From assembly GCA_949825025.1 (NCBI GenBank), contig OX463778.1, positions 25,477,551-25,541,550 on the forward strand: a stretch of DNA of 64,000 bases, written 5' to 3'. Source of the DNA: Siphlonurus alternatus (lineage: Eukaryota > Arthropoda > Insecta > Ephemeroptera > Siphlonuridae). Each line of letters begins with the position of its first letter. Position 1 is the stretch's first letter. Shown here piece by piece: positions 38,465 to 51,112 of the stretch. The notes below the pieces were generated by a model. That model ran no database searches and was not told the origin of the DNA. It saw only the letters and a list, made by a program, of their open reading frames with translations. A program made the position numbers and the translations under genes.

Positions 38465-41400
38465 CTTAAAAGCATGCGTGCGTTATATATGATGCATCAC
38501 CATATTTTATATAATTTGCATTTATCATCACAATTTTCTTAGAAGCTGATTAATGTTTGGTATATACGAAAGTTTAGGAATAAACAGGAAGAAGCAGACA
38601 ACCAAATAAGTCAATAATTATTTGGTAGCGCTCAGTGTTGCGCAAACAACACCAGCATGGTACGCACCGAGTCGCTCTCTCTGTCCGAGTGACGTCACTA
38701 TGCCCTAATACGTCGACTCAGAGGTGAAACAACAACAAGTTTGCAAGGACACCGCGACTGACCTGGCGCCACGACGCAGTCGGAAGAGACTCGAGGTCAG
38801 CAAAATTAAATTAAAGGTTTCATGGTAAAATTCGTATGCAATAAACAATAAACATATATATCATCATGCATCTCTCCTCTTCGTGAGTAATTTCATATCG
38901 AATATAATAAGATTGTACCGAAGTGGCATGGATAAGCGAATAAATTAAATCTGAGACACAAAGACACAAAAACTCCTGTAAAACAGCATATATAGCAAAT
39001 ATTTTTTTCTGTTCAAATCGGATTCTATATGTATTATTATACATTGTTTACACAAATAAATTGGTCCATATTTTCCAATGCGATAATTGACGAGATGATA
39101 AGTTATTTATTGCAGTACTAATCTACTTTTATTTATATTATATTTGGCAGCTGCATGCAGGTGGTTTCATGCATGCGTGTAAAATAATAAAATTATTATA
39201 TTTTTTCTTCAATCATGCAATATACTGCATCTGATCTAAAGTATTTAAATTAGAAATTAAATTAATTTTATTTGCTTGTAAAAACTAAAAAGTATGTAAC
39301 CTTGAGTACGTCGAAGTACAAAACGATCGCTGTATAGAAAAGGGGGTGGGGGAGGGTCTCTTGTAAGTCATATTCCCGTACTGGGCCAAGGGCGGTCGAG
39401 CTCAACAGCAGAACCATGCGGGCGTTCGTACATACGCGTATATACTGTAAGCGGTACTCGGCGTGGTCGAGGGGTATTGATCAAGCCTATCCTGCAGCGG
39501 CAGCAGCCGCCACTTGATTTAAGCCACTCTAGCGATGCTATCTTTTCTCTTTGCTCCATCCGTACGGGGTCACATACCAGGGCATATATCACCCTCAGAA
39601 TGATTGGGAGTTTGCTCTCAAGAGTATGTTTAGCGAGGAAATTGTTTTAAAAAATTTACAAACGACATATTGCATACAACTCGAAGAAGCATGTTCATGA
39701 CGAAAAATACACATAAAACGTCACAAAGTACAATTGTGACAGCAACTCAGTCATAATCCACCGCATGTAAATAAAACATATAGTTATTTTGCTTGCAAGT
39801 AATGATTTGTTTACCAAGAAAGAATAGAGATAAAATACAAGGACAAGTATAAGTGTGCCAAAAGCTTAATTTCAATGCTTCTACTGCATTGCACGAGCTC
39901 TATGTGCACACGTGAAATTGTCTTTCGACCTCAAATGACCCTCTAAAATTAAAAGAAACTTTGAATTGCAAACAAAGTATATTACTAACAGCTAGGCAAA
40001 ATAAATCAAATAAAATTCAGTTTTCGCTCCTGTAGATGTGGCTATATGTTTTTGCGACCCCGTCACATGATAGGTTTCAATAAAATAATATTGACAATAA
40101 TAAAATAATATTTATTTCGTAAAGCAAGTACTTTGAGATGCTTCTGAATTGGCTTGAGAAATAAACTGTCAGCCGGAATTCCGCATTATATATTTGATAA
40201 ACGCAGCACGTAAATATTAAGTGTTGCGGCAGTGTGGACAAAGGTACAGAATACAGCGAGGTCGCGGCCTTGCTTCTATCTGCCTCGTGCGGACGGTGCG
40301 GCTTCCACATGCACTTCCTGGATTACCTGCATGATGACGCGGAGGACGTGCATCAATCAGTTGCATTCCAGAAGACATGACATGTGAGAAAAGTGTCGTA
40401 GTGGAGAATTAAACTTGCAATTCGGTTGGGAAGAAAAGTGTTTCGCTAAAAGCATGCAATAATTTTACTTATAATTTTCACTCCCCTCTTATTACTTAAT
40501 ACATTAAGTAATTTTTTTAAATACAATAAATTAATTTACTTATTTATTTACTAACTTTAAAAAAATAATTACACGCATTTTTTTAACGTTTATGTTACCG
40601 ATATATTATATTATTATAGAAGTAGAGGTATTACCTTTTACTGCTTTATATACATCCAATTAATATATAGTTTAAAAAAAGATTATTGTAAATTACACAT
40701 AAATTACATTCATGTGTAAATTCCAATAATTTTCTGAGCATAAAACGTTCAAATGCGTGAATTTTCAAATAACGCTTCAGAAAAGATCGAAAAAACAAAA
40801 AAAAAAAAAAAAAAAAAAAAAGACGAGGCAACTATTTCAAGGCGGGGATATTTTGTGTGGAGTGAACTAATTAGTCGTTACGACACATTAATTACTTCTT
40901 GCAGTTACTTGCTTTTGTCCTTGCCTGAAATTTATGTAAAAGATATTTGCTCATTTTTTACAGAACATGAAGCAAATGTATATACAGTTATTAAAATAGG
41001 CCGCAGCAGTCATATATCGAGTTTCATTGCCAATAGCTACGACACCGCCCCTGACTCCACATTTGGTCTGACATTTCCAGGTCAGCAGATATGCACCAGT
41101 GACGTCACGCCCAGGTTGGTGTATCTCACACCAACGTGCGTCACTGTTTAGACAAACGCGACACCTTAGCCCAGCGGCGTGTTAAGACCGACGTTATAAT
41201 ATGTAACTTCACTACGCTCCGTGTTAAAACTGCTCTAGAGCACAATGGAAAAAATATATGAGACTTTAAGTAACGATTTATGACGAAAAGAACAAGAACA
41301 GAACATTTCTAGCAATGTCTATTTCTCCTCCTTTGTTAAGAGTATTTGTTTTGTATTGTATTATAATTAATGCTGGTAAAATTAATAAATAAAATAATAA

Positions 41401-42710
41401 ATAATTACTCATTCTGTAAATAATGAATAATCTGCATGTTGTCCATGCACTCAACTCACAAATAAACCAATTTTCATCAATCGATTAAATGTTTTAATGA
41501 AGTGTGCTTACTGTTAGAGAAACTATAATAGCTTAGTAAACAATCTTCTGCGTAGACTTCTGTCAGAAACCATTCAAGTGCACAATGGGAACTCACAAGA
41601 CACAAATATATCAGTCAATAATTGCTACTATCCAAGTCAAAACGTTTTAAGCTTCTCCAATATATTATATTTTAAAAACATTCATACCGTGCATGGAGTA
41701 ACTTTGACGTTAATCAGATAGTAAATTTTGAATTATGAAGTATTATATAATCATATAATGAGTTACATATAATATAAAAATATACAATCTTTAGAGTAAG
41801 TGTATAATAAACTGTCAGATATTAATTGCATATTATAGTATATGGCTTACACGAACAGTGATAAAAACTACATTCAAGCAGCGCAATATAACTATAAATT
41901 ATACCACTATACAATTATCACATGATATTTTAAAAATCTCTTTTGTTTGAGTCTTACAGATTTTTTTTTCTTTTACTATAACTATACCTGGGAGAGTTTC
42001 ATTTTTTTCTCGAGCTTATTACTTGTTTTTATTTTCAGAACAATTAGGTCATTCAAGGACCTTTTTTTTTAATTTCATCAACTATGTGTCTCAAATTTTC
42101 TTATTTATTTGTAAGTTTGAAGGTTGTATCAGTTTAGAAAAGTAAACAATTAAAAAATTTAAACTTGATATTTTCAACAACAAAACAATTAACTATACAT
42201 ATTATATATGATACGATGGAAATTTCCTTAGTGGCTCCTTATCTTAATGCAAGGCAGTGTTCGGGCGTCACCAAGGGACAGTCCTCTTACATAATGGCAT
42301 TTTGCCAGAGCTCAATGACGTCATGAAGCACACATGGTGAACGTTAAGAAAACCTACCTGCCAGAAACTATAAGGAATGTATAACTTTAGTATACGGCTT
42401 CCTTCGAATATATTAACTCCCCTAGTTTAATCATATATAATATATGTTCAGCAAGAAAACACTGAAGTTGTCAATGGTGTTACTAAGAGAATAAATAAAA
42501 TTGGTGCAAACTTATACCTTACAAATGTACATGTTTAATTATCTACTACTATATACTAATATGCAAGCAAAGGAGACCCAATTTTTATAATTGGATTTCA
42601 AACTCTCACATATGTTACAGCTCCTATAATAATAGAGTGCACTGTATGCAGTGTGTTCTAACAGTAAAGTCCATAATGAGAAGGACACACTTATATTTTA
42701 TGACACTTAA

Positions 42711-43048
42711 AGGCATACAGGCCTCAAATTACAAATTAGACAGTCACCAAGTGGGTTTAGAGTATATAATCAATATTCGCATCATTTTTTTCCACGCGTG
42801 ATGCATCCGTGCGAAGTCGCAGTTCAAAGTAAGAAATTTAGTCCTTGATGACGTCATGAAGTCCTTGATGACGTCACAACTCAATGCTAATCGGTGCCAG
42901 CTGTGAGTTGTGACGTCAGCAAGGACTTTCTTTACAGCGCGACTTCGCACAGGCGCACCGCGCGCAGGTAAAAATAATACGAATGTTGATTATAAACTTG
43001 AGCAACACTTAATGTCTGTCTAATTTGTAATTTGAGGCCTGTATACCT
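42711..43048. mobile_element. TTAA-flanked foldback element carrying three CRE octamers
   Basis: Starts AGGCATACAGGCCTCAAATT and ends with AGGTATACAGGCCTCAAATT on the other strand. TTAA lies on both sides (42707-42710 and 43049-43052). Internal arms pair partly and contain TGACGTCA at 42849, 42869 and 42911. No protein. It sits only 59 bp beyond the donor of the 43.1-kb par-1 exon, so that exon's frame seems to run into it. Confidence 0.85.
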
Positions 43049-43107
43049 TTAAACTGAACTTTACCCAAGAGGGCCGGCAAGCAAGATAATCCCCATCTCT
43101 GACCGAC

Positions 43108-43538
43108 CTGTTTGGAGCGAGACTGGCGACGATCAGCGTGGAAGTATCTGGCTGAGTGGGACACGGTTGCCGCACGACGACGAGGCTGAGGTTCCATATC
43201 CGAGGTTTGTGTAGCAGCAGCCGCACTATCAGGAGGCGTCTTGGTGCCATTTGCCATTCCTGAAGGAGAGGACGCTCTCCTGGCACTGGCCCTTAAGCTG
43301 TTGCGGTCACCACGCGTACTCTTGGTTCGTTGTAGCAACCGTAGCACCTGACCCTTGACGGAGGATGCGAGTGGCATGATGGTACGTCGGGCAGCACTAG
43401 TACTAGAGGTGGGTGATGTTGTCACTAACTTGGGGGTGGCGAGGATTACGGGTACTTCCCTAGCACTACAAGCTTTAGGGGAGTGATCCGCAGTCGCCAC
43501 GGGTAGTAACATTCCTTCAGCAGTAGCAGCCACGGTGC
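43108..43538 (-). CDS. par-1: par-1 alternative N-terminal exon 2 (44-kb promoter)
   Basis: A perfect branch-point TACTAAC lies about 25 bases before the acceptor AACAAGCAG. Entry is in phase 1; exit is in phase 0 at TCCAAACAG|GTCGGT, which fits the kinase exon. It encodes 143 whole codons of Ala/Ser/Arg-rich, probably disordered sequence: TVAATAEGMLLPVATADHSP, LRASARRASSPSGMANG, AATQTSDMEPQPRRRAATVS, RRQSRSK. RRAS and RRRAATVS are basophilic-kinase-like sites. If exon 1 were not used, the first in-frame ATG is at 43512. Confidence 0.78.
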
Positions 43539-44096
43539 CTGCTTGTTTCTAACTTCAACACGTTAGTAATAAACAATGCTAAAAATATAATTTCTTAACA
43601 TACATAAGCTATATTCCGTTCAGTGTTAAAAGATTTTCAACACAACATGTCGTTTCTATGATATACTTTTAGGTTGATTATATAGTCTGCTTGCCTATAA
43701 GGAGACTATAAAATTCTCTTCTCATAGAGTGACTCTTTACAGTGATGAATATCTTGTTGACCAAGCAAATGAGTTTCGTAGTGTTAATGAGATTCAGGCG
43801 CGAGTGTTTCCTGTCAGAATAATAAAACACTACACTGTGAGAACGATCAGTCGCACCACTGTCACCGGCGGCGTGAGAGTGTATCCAGGTAAATATAAAG
43901 ACAAAATAGACTTGAGAACGAGATTCAAACAAATTACGATGTCACTTACACAGAAAACTTCACTTTTTTTTTTAAAGAAAAGTACTAGTTAATTATCACA
44001 GAAAGTTACAAACTTTCGCTTATAAATGTATTCCAATGAGATGTCATTACATCAACATAGCACACACACAAAAGTTGATGTCTTTCTGGCTTTCAC

Positions 44097-44124
44097 CTGG
44101 CAAAGAGACATCTGCTGAGGCCAT
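44097..44124 (-). CDS. par-1: par-1 alternative first coding exon (9 codons)
   Basis: ATG at 44124 gives MASADVSLP and ends in phase 1 at TTTGCCAG|GTGAAA. Joined to the acceptor at 43538 it continues in frame as ..LPGTVAATAEGM, with no stop, for 153 residues before the kinase exon. The fit of the phase, the strong donor and a G at +4 of the ATG support this small exon, although it is far below normal ORF-calling size. Confidence 0.65.
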
Positions 44125-44335
44125 ATAGGTGGCAGATAGGTGCGGCGACAGCGGCGGTGATGCTTGCTGTTGCTGGCTGCAATCACGACGCCACCAGGCT
44201 CAGCCGACTGAGTGCGCGAGTGGCGAACAAGCGAGTGTTGTTGGGAGTTTCTGCCGCGATGTGCCGCCGCGCCGCGAGAATAGAGTGGGCGAAGAGGGAG
44301 GGAGGGCCTTGAGGAAGGGGCAATGCGCTATTTAA
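44125..44335 (-). promoter_or_regulatory. par-1: GC-rich promoter/5'UTR of the 44-kb par-1 isoform
   Basis: A GC- and CpG-rich island upstream of the small exon. The minus strand shows ATTAAATAGCGC (TATA-like, 44325-44336), then pyrimidine-rich DNA and ACTCAGTCGG (initiator-like) nearer the exon. The start site is not fixed. The plus-strand frame over this stretch is a shadow of the GC-rich DNA. Confidence 0.5.
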
Positions 44336-45463
44336 TCAAGCCCGTGGGCGTCAGCATTATTCCCACTTCTACTTCCAATGTTAATGACAATATAATAAAA
44401 CAATGAAGATGAAATTCCACTGTCATTGGCATAAATTTTTTCAGCGTTGATCGATGTGAACGGAGTCAGCTGTTATGTCAACTAAAACACCTGCCGCTGC
44501 TGAACTGGACTAGGTCCATCAAAATGATCAACTAATTTCTCCAGGCAAAAACAACAGAGGAAAAAAAAAACTTTCCACGTCATCACGCCAAATAGTGCGT
44601 AGAATTTTTGTTGTGCCTCGAGACGTCCCTTTATCCTGCAGCTGATTTGCTTAGATTATTGTCGGGGTCACGTGACTAAGTTGAATTTCCTAATTTGTTT
44701 GTCACTCAGAAAAAAATAATAATGTGTTGTGTTTAGACACGAAGCATATTAATTATTGAGAAATATCATAGACTATCATAGTTGCAAATATGCATGCGTA
44801 TTTTGTTGACGCTGACGCACAGTATACGTATACGTCAAGTTTAATATATTTCTTTTATTATTAAATTTGGTTCAGCGAGTTGGAAACTTTACAGAAATAT
44901 ATTTTCTTTATAATTTACATCATTATAATTCTCCATGAATTTCACTTATTTATAAATTTAAATTTATGGTCATGTCCTTCTATTTATGTTTGGTCACTGC
45001 CAACACAATGATTTTTTTTCTTCTTTACTTGCTTAAATTTTTTAATTAAACAAGTTTCAAAGAAATTCAAAGTATATGGAACAGCTGTTATATTACTTTG
45101 TTGTGGTAAAGTGAAGTAGATACTGGATACTGCCGGCCATTATTGCTTGCTGGTTATGCAAAGTGCTCAACACAAATCGATAAGTGATACATTCTTCAAT
45201 GGTCTGCTGAGAACGGTGCAACAAGGCAGGACGATGCAACACTATTGAAGTATCGTGTTGTGGTTTGACTGTGGGAACCATGGAAACCTCCGACAGGAAG
45301 AGTGCATGCCTTTATGATTTTTTTTGTAATACTCTCTTTAATAAGTTTATTGTTCTAGATATTTTAATTTATTCTGGTAATTGGTGAATTAGTATAATTA
45401 TGTATATAGAATTGACAATACGTCGTATTAGAAACGAGATATAATTCAGTGCACTTATAATAA

Positions 45464-45488
45464 GGAGCTATTCACAAAGAACTTGTCG

Positions 45489-45576
<88 letters not shown>

Positions 45577-45691
45577 CCTAAAGGAAATTTTTGTATTATA
45601 AAATTTTATACTTATTAAATCCAGTACTAAATCTGTTACTGAAAATTTCTAAGCCAGAGCTATATTAAGTTCTTTGTAAATATAACCCCTT
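45464..45691. mobile_element. Degraded inverted repeat enclosing a (TA)n tract
   Basis: GGAGCTATTCACAAAGAACTT on the left faces GGGGTTATATTTACAAAGAACTT on the other strand at the right, with about 85 bases of TA at 45492-45576 between. The ends resemble the GGGGGTATTCATAAAGGA ends of the element at 19665, so it may be an old relative expanded by the microsatellite. Confidence 0.4.
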
Positions 45692-46830
45692 TAAAAGTTA
45701 CTAATATTATGAATTTCATCACGTATAAAATAAATTGAATTGTCATCATCATAACAACATAATTCATATATTTCATGAAAACAGCTGATCTTCATGCACC
45801 AATTTTTCCTAGAGTTTAGAAATTTTGAAGAAAGAAAACCAAAGACGAAATAAGCAATAATAGTCATAACCACAAGACGTGGTTCTTTACGTAATCAAAG
45901 AGAGGGTGGCAAACAACCGCATGTGTGTACTAACCACCCACCGCAACAGCAGTAGACAAGTGTGACCCCGATATCGTTCGTTCTATATAATAAACACTGA
46001 TGCAACTCCTCGGCTAGATAAGCACGAAACCTTGCAAGTAAATGTGACGCTATAAAGGAGGATTGTTAAACTCCACGTATGACCCTTGATCTGCCAATAT
46101 TTCGTCAGGACGCCGTCAATTTGAGTCAATCTGATGACGATTTGAGTGTGACGTCATCGTCAATCAGCTGTGTATGTCATCAGACTGCATGCTATAGTAA
46201 TGTAGCATCAGGTGCATGGTATACTCTCAGCATATAAATATAGCTTTAATACTAAAATTATGTTATTTACGCCGAATATAAAATGCTTGTGGCAAATAAC
46301 ATGCCTTGTTTGGACGGATATTATTGTGGCTGTGGATTGTGGAGTTTCATGTTTGTCTTGTTAGAACGGTTTTTATTTATTTGTTAATTAATATTTTTTC
46401 TTAATATACCGGGCAGTTTGTAGAATGAGTAATCGATGTTTGATTGTGGACAATTGACACTTTTACGATCATGAATGGTTTTATAGTACGACTAATTGTA
46501 AGTTAAACCACGCACAAAGTTAAAAAAAAAAAAAAAAAAAAATCAAGAAGGGGTCCGAGGAAATATACGACTGTCAATAACAATTAACTATTTAAAAAGA
46601 ATACAACGATTTTATCATCTTCAGTCATTTATGGCGCCTTAACATTTAATGATGTGATGGAATTTTCAATGGATATTTACTTCACATATCAGTCTGTTTA
46701 CGAGCTGAGAAGAAGTTCATAATTCACCTCTGACATTAGAGCTCACAGAACAACATTATCGGGTCGAGGTGAACGGGCAGGCAAATAGCACCTGCCACTG
46801 GTGCTCTGCGCAGATCCAGAACCTTACAAA

Positions 46831-47739
46831 AAAACAGCTTCTCATTTGAGACAGAGCACAAATAGAGCACAAGCACCCAAAAGAACACCAATGAAGTATA
46901 TTGTCTGTAATATATAAGATTTTTTATTGTTATCGTAATGCAGATCATTTTTAATTTGAAATGAATTATTTTTAATGCCAGATACGCATTGCAGTATTAT
47001 TATATGTATTGTTTTGTTGGTCGCAAAGTTATTAACAAAATTATATTTTATAGATGCATCAACCCTGTCGAATTGTAAATACTTTCTTCAACCTCTTGAA
47101 TTGTAAAAAGAGATTCTAAAACTCTGTTGCAGTACGTAAACTTTGATATGCAAAGCAGTAAAAAAAAAAAAAATGCTTAATAATCTTCATTATCATTTGT
47201 GTATAGAAGGTAACAGTATAGATAGTGCAGAATAATGTAGATGAATCAAATGAATATGTAGTCCTGATTTGCTTCTTTGCATTTTTTCGAAAACTATATT
47301 GCAAAACTGAAGAAGAACAATATAATTGATTGTTTTCATTTGATTCATCTACATTATTCTGCACTATCTATATACTGTTACCTTCTATACACAAATGATA
47401 ATAAAGATTATTAAGCATTTTTTTTTTTTTTACTGCTTTGCATATCAAAGTTTACGTACTGCAACAGAGTTTTAGAATCTCTTTTTACAATTCAAGAGGT
47501 TGAAGAAAGTATTTACAATTTGACAGGGTTGATGCATCTATAAAATATAATTTTGTTAATAACTTTGCGACCAACAAAACAATACATATAATAATACTGC
47601 AATGCGTATCTGGCATTAAAAATGATCTGCATTACGATAACAATAAAAAATCTTATATAGTACAGACAATATACTTCATTGGTGTTCTTTTGGGTGCTTG
47701 TGCTCTATTTGTGCTCTATCTCAAATGAGATGCTGTTTA
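46831..47739. repeat. Large palindrome, about 0.4-kb arms, 81-bp loop
   Basis: The left arm (46831-47254) starts AAACAGCTTCTCATTTGAG. The right arm (47336-47739) ends with the complement, AAACAGCATCTCATTTGAG. The arms are nearly identical except for a few changes and an indel of about 20-25 bases near 46950. No coding frame is supported. A transcript through it would form a long hairpin. No clear terminal target duplication is seen, so its origin (foldback transposon or local inverted duplication) is open. Confidence 0.88.
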
Positions 47740-48596
47740 CAACCATCATTCAAATATTTCAAATCAGCAATGTTTTTTACGTTTTTACCCTTAAACATTA
47801 CCACTAAATTATTTAACTACCAACTACATATAAAATGTAATTTGTTTGCAAACAGTTATATCTTGTATTTTTCTATTGGTATATCCTTACAAACTATAAA
47901 TACTACGAAATTTTCCATAACGCACGAGAAAAAAATGAAATTATTTTTAACGGATATCACTCTTAATAGAAAAATGAAATTAAATCGACGTCGGTGATAC
48001 CACCAACTATATATTAAATATTACTGTCAATAATTACTACTCTTTTTAACTAACAATTCAATGATTTTTGTGTTGATTATGGTATGATGTAAAGCGTGAC
48101 CCGTTGTTTCCATCCGCAGCCTTGTTGCGCTGACTCACATGTCCAGCTGCATCACGTGCAATCGCCGCCGCATCTCCGGTGGTCACTTCTAGAGATAAAG
48201 CAGCAAGCTACTGCCGCTGCACGTTGCAATAATTATATGTAACGACGACGCAATTGCATGCAGGTGCAAATACAGCAGTTTCGAAATTAATTTATTGAAA
48301 TGTAATTTCTACTTTATTTCAGACTACAGTAATAAAGCTACTTGCATAATAAAATGAAACTATTACACTTACAATGGAGTAGGTACTGTATTATATCATG
48401 TATCATGGAGTGGGCGTGATATTTATGTAATTTTTTTCTTTCAATGCCTGAATAACTGCATGGGACTTATGCCTCTATCCCCCCTCCCCTTTGTTGCCAA
48501 GTGCCATTTTCTTCCGGTGCTAAAAACGGATCTAATCAGGACCTATAGCATATATCTATGAACACTTATAACAAAGTGTCCTAATTTTTTTTACAG

Positions 48597-48656
48597 ACTG
48601 TGCTCTCGCTCGATGAAGCAAAGCCAATGCACCTCTATGATGTGTCCTTAGCTTGG
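48597..48656 (+). CDS. Possible plus-strand 60-bp exon, unknown protein
   Basis: Acceptor TTTTTTTTACAG, then 20 open codons (TVLSLDEAKPMHLYDVSLAW) and donor GCTTGG|GTGAGA. The frame stays open further, to 48788. Composition is protein-like, but I recognise no family and no partner exon is found. It would be nested opposite to par-1. Confidence 0.25.
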
Positions 48657-50021
48657 GTGAGACTTGCGGGTCCTCACAATATGCTTACTGCCTTGTCGCT
48701 TGGAGGGATTCACGGCAGTAACCACGTCACGGAAAGGCAAAAGCAACTAATTAAGTTTTTTTTTTTTTTTTTGTATAGACACAGGTAACCACAGGTAACA
48801 AAGACCTCGTTTTTTTCCCCCCCGTGCAAAATAACTTATAGTTTGCAACATTTGGCACAGATGGCAGCACTTACTACATAACTTGTCTTGAAGGTAGTAC
48901 AGTGTGGGCAGCCGGTGGATAAAATAATGAACTCGATATTTACAATTTTTCTCCGACACAATGAAGTAGTTGTACACCATCAACATTCCATGCAAATTAT
49001 AATTATTAGCTCAAGGTAAAATTGGGGGGGGGGGGGGAGATAATCAGTTAAAATTAAAAGATAAAAATGTACATGATCACGCAAAAAAAGGAACAAAAAT
49101 TAAAAAATTCCTTATGATTTTTCATAATTCATAATTAGATCGTGAACCAGGGATATAAATATTTAAAAATTGATCACTTCTTCGATTCTATTTCTTACAC
49201 GAGCCTTATAATATGACTATACGATCGACTCAATTTTCCCCGCATCACCTATTATTAAATCGATATAATTTTTATACCGTAGGACAGAGCTGCTTTCACT
49301 TAAACACTCAACACAGCGCGTCACATTAAATATGGTTTTCATCGTGTTTGTAATGTCCTCGGTCATTGGTTGATAGTTTGCAACGAAGGATTTAGCTGGC
49401 CCAACACGAAGCGAATGCTTCCGAGCATCTCCGACCATATTATACCCTAAATAAATATGATGGATAATGTATACGTTCAACGAATATAGTAGTTATTATA
49501 GCAGTAAAAAACACAAAGTGACGTCACTGGTCACGAATATAATTTTTAATATTTTTATCATTGTTGTTTTTGCCAAAATGCTGTTAATCTGTTGTTAGCG
49601 CATGGACTTCACACCCACTCTGTCAATCGTCTCATGGTCCCCCCACGCCCTCCGTGCCTGACTTCTTGGGGTGAGGCCTTTAAAGGTCAATAGGAAAGTA
49701 TCACGTCATGGTGATATGAAAAGGGCACAAATCCATTGGCATGTGTATGCCCATTTTATCTTTGGAATTTCAGGGGAGGTAGTGACCATGGCATGCAGTC
49801 ACTTTTTTTTTCATTAAAAAATTACATATAACGCAATGAAGCAATTAACGGAATTTTAATACGTTTAGCAGGAAAAAAAAACTTATCTTTTCATAGAACT
49901 GCAAAGCAATAATGCTTGGCTATTTATACACACGTGTAGCAACTTCGATGAATCGTGAGACGGTATTTATATTTTTATTTACGTTTTATACCGGTAATGG
50001 TAGAATGGCTACTCCTTTTAA

Positions 50022-51065
50022 AGACAGGGTCACCCCAGACTTTTTTTTGTTCAATATAGCTTTCTCTCTTGTAATTTCGATTTTAGGTGAACAAATTTTT
50101 GACTAGATTTTATTATTATGCCCACATTTCGAAACTAAAATTTTAAAAGGTTTGACGTCATATCGACGGTGCACATGGCACGCTTCTTTTTGTCCCCCTC
50201 GCAGGAGGCTCTGTGTTGTAAATGTGGTTGCAAAGGAGGGTAAACAAACAGCAGGAGCGAACAGGAAAAAGCGAATGGTCCTGTCTGACGACAAATTAAT
50301 CTTTCTTACTGTCTTGCATGGCACATTTTCAATAACTTTTATAAAATTATAAATATTATAATATTAGAATATCATTACATTATAATTTTAATGAATACAT
50401 AAATATACCACCCCAACGACGGCAACGACCTAATACTTATTAAGATGGAGGTATTCAATACAATTTAATAATTTAAACAATACATAATATATTATATATA
50501 TAATATATAATATATATATAAATATAATATATTATAAAAAGCAATATATAACATTATTCACTATATAAAAAATAAATTTTATGTAATAAATCAATATGTA
50601 ATATTATATGTGATACTTAGGCTGCATGCGTAATATCGATATTGTAATAAACAAAATATTATTATTATTATTATAAACATATTAGTAATGTTGCATAAAT
50701 AATTAAATACTATAAATTCCTTGTCTTATTTTTACATGCCAAATAAAATGTTGTACTTCTGCTGCAAATATAGCAACACCTAGGCGGGTCGCACATAGAC
50801 TTTTATATCTGCAGTCGGGGATCTGTAAGCGTGCGGTCGAATCGTACGTTTCTTTTTTAGAAACGGTCCTAAATTTCTTATTAATTAAACTGTAAAGGCG
50901 TACAATACGAAGCTGTATGCGGGCACATCCTAATCGCATAGGTTCTTATGTATGTTCTTCTTCTAATCGTATGTTTTATTTATTATATAACTTGTTGAAA
51001 AAAATAGTGCTCAATTATCCTTAGAAAATGTTCTAAAGTGAAGTAAAGTAAACTTCACAGCTTCT

Positions 51066-51112
<47 letters not shown>

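Larger units (their letters stand above)
34160..43107 (-). other. par-1: First intron, middle part; no gene called
   Basis: AT-rich with GC-richer islands near 35.0, 36.45-36.72, 37.4-37.55, 37.9-38.1, 38.65-38.8, 39.35-39.6 and 41.03-41.17 kb. Open frames in these islands lack family resemblance. The 38.7-kb island ends on the minus strand with GGCGCCAG|GTCAGT (boundary 38763), a possible 5'UTR donor. A long TA repeat is at 38371-38462 and a TTAA foldback element at 42711-43048. Confidence 0.5.

Noticed and set aside
40753..41151. Plus-strand 132-codon frame
   Set aside because: It runs through a poly-A tract read as poly-Lys and then AT-rich DNA. No domain or conserved pattern.
50103..50939. 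Short frames repeated exactly at 51765-52601
   Set aside because: They are the duplicated interior of the TTAA element; none resembles a transposase, and both strands are equally open.
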